From assembly GCA_011109175.1 (NCBI GenBank), contig RDEW01000032.1:671909-735908 (forward strand): 64,000 nucleotides of DNA, read 5' to 3'. Positions 59,848 to 64,000 of the stretch are shown here, in pieces. The translations under genes were made by a program, and so were the position numbers. The notes below the pieces were generated by a model, which was not told where the DNA came from, did not search any database, and was given only the letters and a program-made list of their open reading frames with translations. This DNA comes from Dicyema japonicum (Eukaryota > Dicyemida > Rhombozoa > Dicyemidae). How positions within the stretch are numbered: position 1 is the first letter of the stretch; each line of letters opens with the position of its first letter.

Positions 59848-61178
59848 TACAGTCCGACCCGAATTGGGGCAGACCCCAGGGGTGGGGCACCCTCGGATTT
59901 TGGGGCATTTTTTATTGGCCAACATTTTGGCAGAGTAAAATGGAAAATCGATAAAAATATGGAAATTTTGGGGCACTAAAAAAATTGTGGGGAATGAAAT
60001 TATAAGTAAATAAAATTATATTTTATTAATAAATATATAATTTTAATTTACACGTTTATTTACATTTCTGTTGTGAATGGTTTATCAACTACGAAACAAA
60101 ATTAACGATTGCTAAATTGATATTGAAGAACAAATTATCTGAAAGACAGATAATTAAAAAAATACAAAATTAGTAAAGGCATGATTTCGCGAATAAAAAA
60201 AACAATTGTACCTTTTCTTGAACAGGGTACTGTAAACTACGATAATCAATCAAGAAATCTAAATACGATAATCAAGTTTTTGAAATATTTCAGAAACTAC
60301 GCGAAGATAAGGTTCCAATATCAGGTCCTTTTATAAAGAAAATTGCCTTATATACGGCATCAAAAATTGGATTTGATACTTTCAAAGCTTTAAACGGCTG
60401 CTTGACAGATTTAAAATGCTGGATGACTGGAAATATTTTTATGAGCTAGTTGACTCGGATAAATGAAAGATTTTATACAATCAACAGAAAAGTATTAATA
60501 TTGCTTGATAAAGCGGGATGTCATAAAACTATTGAATGCTCAAATATTGAGTTTTTATTTTTGCCAAAAAATACAACACCGTATTTGCAACCATTGGATA
60601 TGGGAATTATCAAGACCTTTAAAGATTATTACTCAAATTATCTGATTCAGTATTTGTGTTTTGAGGAGGATGATGATGAATTCAAACGGTTGATAAACAA
60701 AATAACCCTTCGTCATGTAATTCTGCTAATTTCTAAAAGCTGGGAAAAACTTGATCCAAGTTTAATATTTAATTGTTGGAATCAAATTGAAAAGATTCGT
60801 GATTCCGTAAAAATTGAAGATACCATTACAGAAGAAATGATCAACAATGCCGTAAACGAAACATTGAATGGGGAAAGTGACGAATTCGTTGATAATATTT
60901 AAAACGAAGGTTTAGAAAACGATAACATGGAAACAATTCTAGAGAAACGCAAGATTCTCTTGATCAGTTAGAGAAGAAAATTTTTTACATATCTCCTGAA
61001 ATGCTCAAAGAATTTTACGATTTTCGACTTAATTTTATGAAAAATGTAAGAAGTAAAAGGATAACTGGGGATAATTAACTGATTATTTTTTCTAAAATTG
61101 ATTTTTGATGTTTAAAATCTTTGTTTTATTAAACCCCTGTTTTTGGGGCACTTGGTGCCCAATTCGGGTCGGACTGTA
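59848..61178 (+). mobile_element. Pogo/Tigger-type DNA transposon with TIRs
   Basis: The element 59850-61176 is flanked by TA on both sides. The ends are inverted: CAGTCCGACCCGAATTGGG at the left and the reverse complement at the right (19 bp perfect), with GGGGCA words repeated inside both ends. The interior holds a DNA-binding remnant (FEIFQKLREDKVPISGPFIK, Tc5/CENP-B type) and the C-terminal DDE region. The length, 1,327 bp, is shorter than an intact pogo element. Confidence 0.92.
60450..60902 (+). pseudogene. Pogo/Tigger transposase, C-terminal half
   Basis: Open for 150 codons: KVLILLDKAGCHKTIECSNI (second catalytic Asp in LLDNA-type context, here LLDKA), IEFLFLPKNTTPYLQPLDMG and IIKTFKDYYSNYLIQYL, the pogo/Tigger DDE_1 pattern with the final Asp in QPLD. 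The first Asp region is missing and the N-terminal HTH remnant is in a broken frame at 60270-60420. Not functional as read. Confidence 0.88.
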
Positions 61179-61524
61179 GTTTGTTTTTCAGTTTAACGGT
61201 GGTCTTTGAATGCGACAGTCTATTTATTAGTTTTTCCCTGTAATCTGTCACATTTATTTATGACAGCGATGAAATTAAAAATATCCGTTCAATTAACGTG
61301 GGGAGTGAAGAAATGGTTGTGGGAGAATATTAAGGCAGCATGTAAATTCCTGATTACAGTGATAATGCTTACTACAATGGTCAATGTGGCCTGAGAACGT
61401 CTGTCATTGATATCTAGCCACTGTTAGCCATTTCTTCTGTCACTTGAAAGAACCGGGGGTAAATAGATAACAATACTATGGCAGTTGGTCTTCATATCAG
61501 AATGTTGGCGAAGATAGTCTACAC

Positions 61525-61562
61525 CAGTGGTTCCCAACCTTAAGGTGCTCGCGGAACCCTTC
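61525..61562 (+). mobile_element. Solitary hAT-type terminal repeat
   Basis: CAGTGGTTCCCAACCTTAAG followed by a GCGGAACCC-like segment is the common left terminus of animal hAT elements. I found no matching right end before the next LINE fragment at 61660. Confidence 0.5.
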
Positions 61563-61654
61563 CAATTTAATTATTACAAATTTCACTTAAAACATAATAG
61601 CAATAACAAAAAACAATTGTAATGTGAATATTGAGGTAATTTTTTATCATATCA

Positions 61655-61910
61655 TTCATTAAGCCTTGTTTCTTATATGGATGCGCCTCGTGGAAACCGT
61701 CTATTTCTTGGACAAATATGAAAAAAATCTAGGAAATGCAAAAGAATTGTTTTTTGATAGAATTTCACCTAACACCAAGAAAGAAGTAGTAAACCAACTA
61801 ATTAAGTGATCTCGGTACACCTCGAAATGGATCATGAGGGTTTTCTTATGTTCCTCCAGAGTTCCCACGGCTTTCCTGTATCGACGACGATCACCTTTCT
61901 TTTAAGATTT
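61655..61910. mobile_element. Two opposed LINE scraps
   Basis: 61660-61760 (+) resembles 58945-59040 (thumb segment CLFLIWMRLVETVYFLDK at the DNA level: CTTGTTTCTTATATG, TTCTTGGACAAATATGA). 61770-61910 (-) is a LINE 3' end with RRRYRKAVGTLEEHKK near the C-terminus and the TTAATTAGTTGG..CTTTCTTGGTGTT 3' UTR. Confidence 0.65.
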
Positions 61911-62080
61911 GAAGAGGGGTGGATTTTTTCCCAAGTTACGTGTATTTGAGGCTTCTAGTCTTGAATGAAAACGACTTGTTTCGTGACCGACACAGACCGA
62001 TGAAACCCGAGCCGTTGTTTTCAAGAAATTTAATTTTTTTTTTTGCAATCAAAAATTTATTAACAATAAAATATTATTTA

Positions 62081-64000
62081 TTAACTATGGGGGAGAGCGG
62101 CTGCTGACATCACGGAGTAAGCGTTTCCGCGAATAACTGCATACCAATTCTTTGCCTCAGCCAGACCGCTTCGTTTTTTCTTGCGGTGGGCTAATTTTCC
62201 CCCGATTTCCTTTAGGAAAGAGGCTGTAATACTTCCAGCCGCACCAGACGTCTCGATTGCTACAGGTACAAAACGGTGGCGGTCTCCAATTTCGCCATAT
62301 TTTTTAATCTTGATTTTTTCGGCCAGATCGGCTGCCGATCCAGCAGACTGCGCCGAGCTGAGCATCATCGAGTTCGAGAAAGAATCCACAACAGTGCAGT
62401 CCCATACGAGCGATTTTCCCTCAGTGAACGGAAAGATAGTTAACCCATCCGGTCTTTTCCCATCTCCGCGGTCCAATCCACAGGTTCCAGTACTGCCTGG
62501 AAGCTGCCGCTTCAAGAGGCTCGCAAGACAATGTTGTTCATAGCAGCTTGGCGGGGTGCTCTGCCCGCACTCCTTTTGCACGAGAGCGGGTGCAGCCCTT
62601 TGGCATCGACGATCCCTCCACAGCGACATTGGTGTTCGACGCAAACATCAGCTCCCAGGCGTTGTGTGATTCCAATCCGAATACAGTCATCGTCCAATAG
62701 GGTCCCAGGGAGGAAGACGGGAGTGCATCCAGCCACGCTCCGCTTTCATGGTTGGCGGCGGACACGAGGCATGCAAGACGATGCTGGTTGGCCTCAGACT
62801 TTATCACGTCGAAGATATTCTTGGAGTAAATACCATCCCAGTCACGTTGCCTCGAAGGATCGTTCGGCATATCCAAACCAGTTTCACACCAATTCGCAAC
62901 GAGCTTGGTCGAAGACTTTTTCCCAAGAGAGTCCGGTTGTAATACGTAGGATTACTTGGACCTAAAAACTTCCACTTGAAAGCGATGACACATATGCTGG
63001 ATAGGCGATCTCCAGCGCCGACCTGAGACCCGTTCCTCCGAGGCGTGTAGGAAGCTTGCATTGGTTCCAACTCGGCGCATCAAAGTGGATGTTTTAGAAG
63101 TAATTCAGCTGATTTTCTCAATGTCCTATCCAGTGACAGAAGGTGTCCACGATGTTGAAGCAGGGAGAACATCGGAGAGCATATAGGAGTTTGGGCAAGC
63201 CGATGCTATTCTTCAAAAGGAAAAATGCTGTATGACCATCNGGCTGATTTTCTCAATGTCCTATCCAGTGACAGGAGGATTTCACGATGTTTGAAGCAGG
63301 GAGAACATCTGATAGCATACAGGAGTTTGGGCAAGCCGATGCTATTCTTCAAAAGGAAGAACGCTGTATGAGCATCGAGTAAGGAGAGTTTCTCCGTAAC
63401 TCTAGAGAGTTCATCCTATTTTGTTAATAGATGGCACCGCAGTTTTTTTTTGTCAAGTGGGCACCTAAGAAAGTATGTCTGCTCCCTAGGTACGACAGTA
63501 ATTCCAGGTAGTACCGAGTTGAAAGACTCGACCACGTTGATAAAATCACTCTCGGAGTATGTGATATTTATTAGCTCTGATTTCTTTATATTTAGCTCAA
63601 GTCGGAGGTTTCGTAGTGCCATCACAGCATGTGACAGAACGTCATGAACTATTCTCCACGGCCCTCCAATCGTGGCGTCATCAAGATACCAGAGGTATAG
63701 TTGTTTGTTGATAGAGCGGACAATTACGTCGATGGCCAGATCGAAGAAAAGTGGACCAAGTTAGTCTAATTGCTGGACTCCAGTCTCCGAACAGATAATC
63801 TTGTCCCCGAAAACCAGTGAAGAATTGGTTCCGTAAGCGACGTAGACAAGTGGAATAAGTTCTGGGACTCATTTGCTTGTAGTTTCGAAAATTTGATTCC
63901 TCGCAGTGAATTGAAAACATTGCAGATGTCCAGCTTGACCCCAATGTGTGTGTTTTGTTCGTCTTTTTGTCTAAAAAAACCCCTCGCAGCATGCACTGCC
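62081..64000 (-). mobile_element. Second R2-like retrotransposon copy, degenerate
   Basis: Same lineage as 49532-52669 but broken by shifts. From the right edge: KLDICNVFNSLRGIKF (motif A), YLWYLDDATIGG at 63670-63705, then LRLELNIKKSELINI. After the N join come NHESGAWLDALPSSSLG, CRCGGIVDAKGLHPLSCKRS (knuckle), GDGKRPDGLTIFPF and SLVWDCTVVDSF (restriction-like nuclease), KNWYAVIRGNAYSVMSAAAL then the stop at 62081. It continues beyond the window end. The 3' tail here matches the fragment at 25640 better than the first copy, so at least two subfamilies exist. Confidence 0.85.
63108..63375. other. Assembly join: N at 63241 between duplicate copies
   Basis: 63243 onward (GCTGATTTTCTCAATG) repeats 63108-63240 with about 8 differences, more divergent than the other joins, so it may combine two alleles. 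Confidence 0.82.

Overview
This is a nuclear animal-type genome window. It is AT-rich, has no operons or Shine-Dalgarno sites, and its genes are split by extremely short GT-AG introns. I could place 20 introns of 21-27 nt by aligning exons to protein families from memory. Such tiny introns in an animal gene set (LIM-domain-binding protein, tetraspanin, ARPC4, aquarius, RRP5, DIMT1, adenylosuccinate synthetase) point to a dicyemid mesozoan or a similarly reduced animal. The lineage is an inference; the introns and gene identities come from the sequence. No tRNA, rRNA or CRISPR array was recognised.

Layout. 1-3.5 kb is intergenic plus a 5'-truncated LINE (-). RRP5/PDCD11 lies at 3.65-8.5 kb (+). 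8.5-14.6 kb holds repeats, two opposed LINE fragments, a small Tc1/mariner element with terminal repeats, and a putative membrane protein. 14.6-18 kb is mostly empty. Aquarius (AQR, -) fills 18.0-22.4 kb. 22.4-29.4 kb is mobile DNA: an internally deleted LINE with target-site duplication, a Tc1 transposase relic, a composite hAT-like element with 8-bp target duplications, and an RTE-like LINE. A tetraspanin (-) and adenylosuccinate synthetase (-) follow at 29.7-32.1 kb. 33-37 kb is LINE debris. An LDB/Chip gene (+) is at 38-40 kb, a decayed LINE at 41-43.5 kb, an unrecognised ORF at 43.6 kb, ARPC4 (+) at 44.2-44.8 kb and DIMT1 (+) at 46.7-47.8 kb. From 48 to 64 kb the window is almost all transposon: an R2-like element with zinc-finger N-terminus and restriction-like endonuclease, several LINE pieces, a histone H3 tail fragment caught between two LINEs, a pogo/Tigger element, and a second R2-like copy running off the end.

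The host genes are housekeeping (ribosome biogenesis: RRP5, DIMT1; splicing: AQR; purine synthesis: ADSS; actin nucleation: ARPC4) plus animal-specific regulators (LDB, tetraspanin). They are not co-regulated in any visible way. Three genome-scale signals stand out: introns of 21-27 nt; the palindrome CACGTG about 41 times, almost confined to gene-bearing blocks; and a TTAG 1-14 nt before the start codon of six of seven genes, which looks like a splice or trans-splice acceptor.

Assembly caution. Seven single N positions and one 100-N gap each join two near-identical copies of the same stretch, so the duplicated blocks at these points are probably unmerged contig or haplotype ends. They break or duplicate parts of LDB, the start of ADSS, and several transposons.
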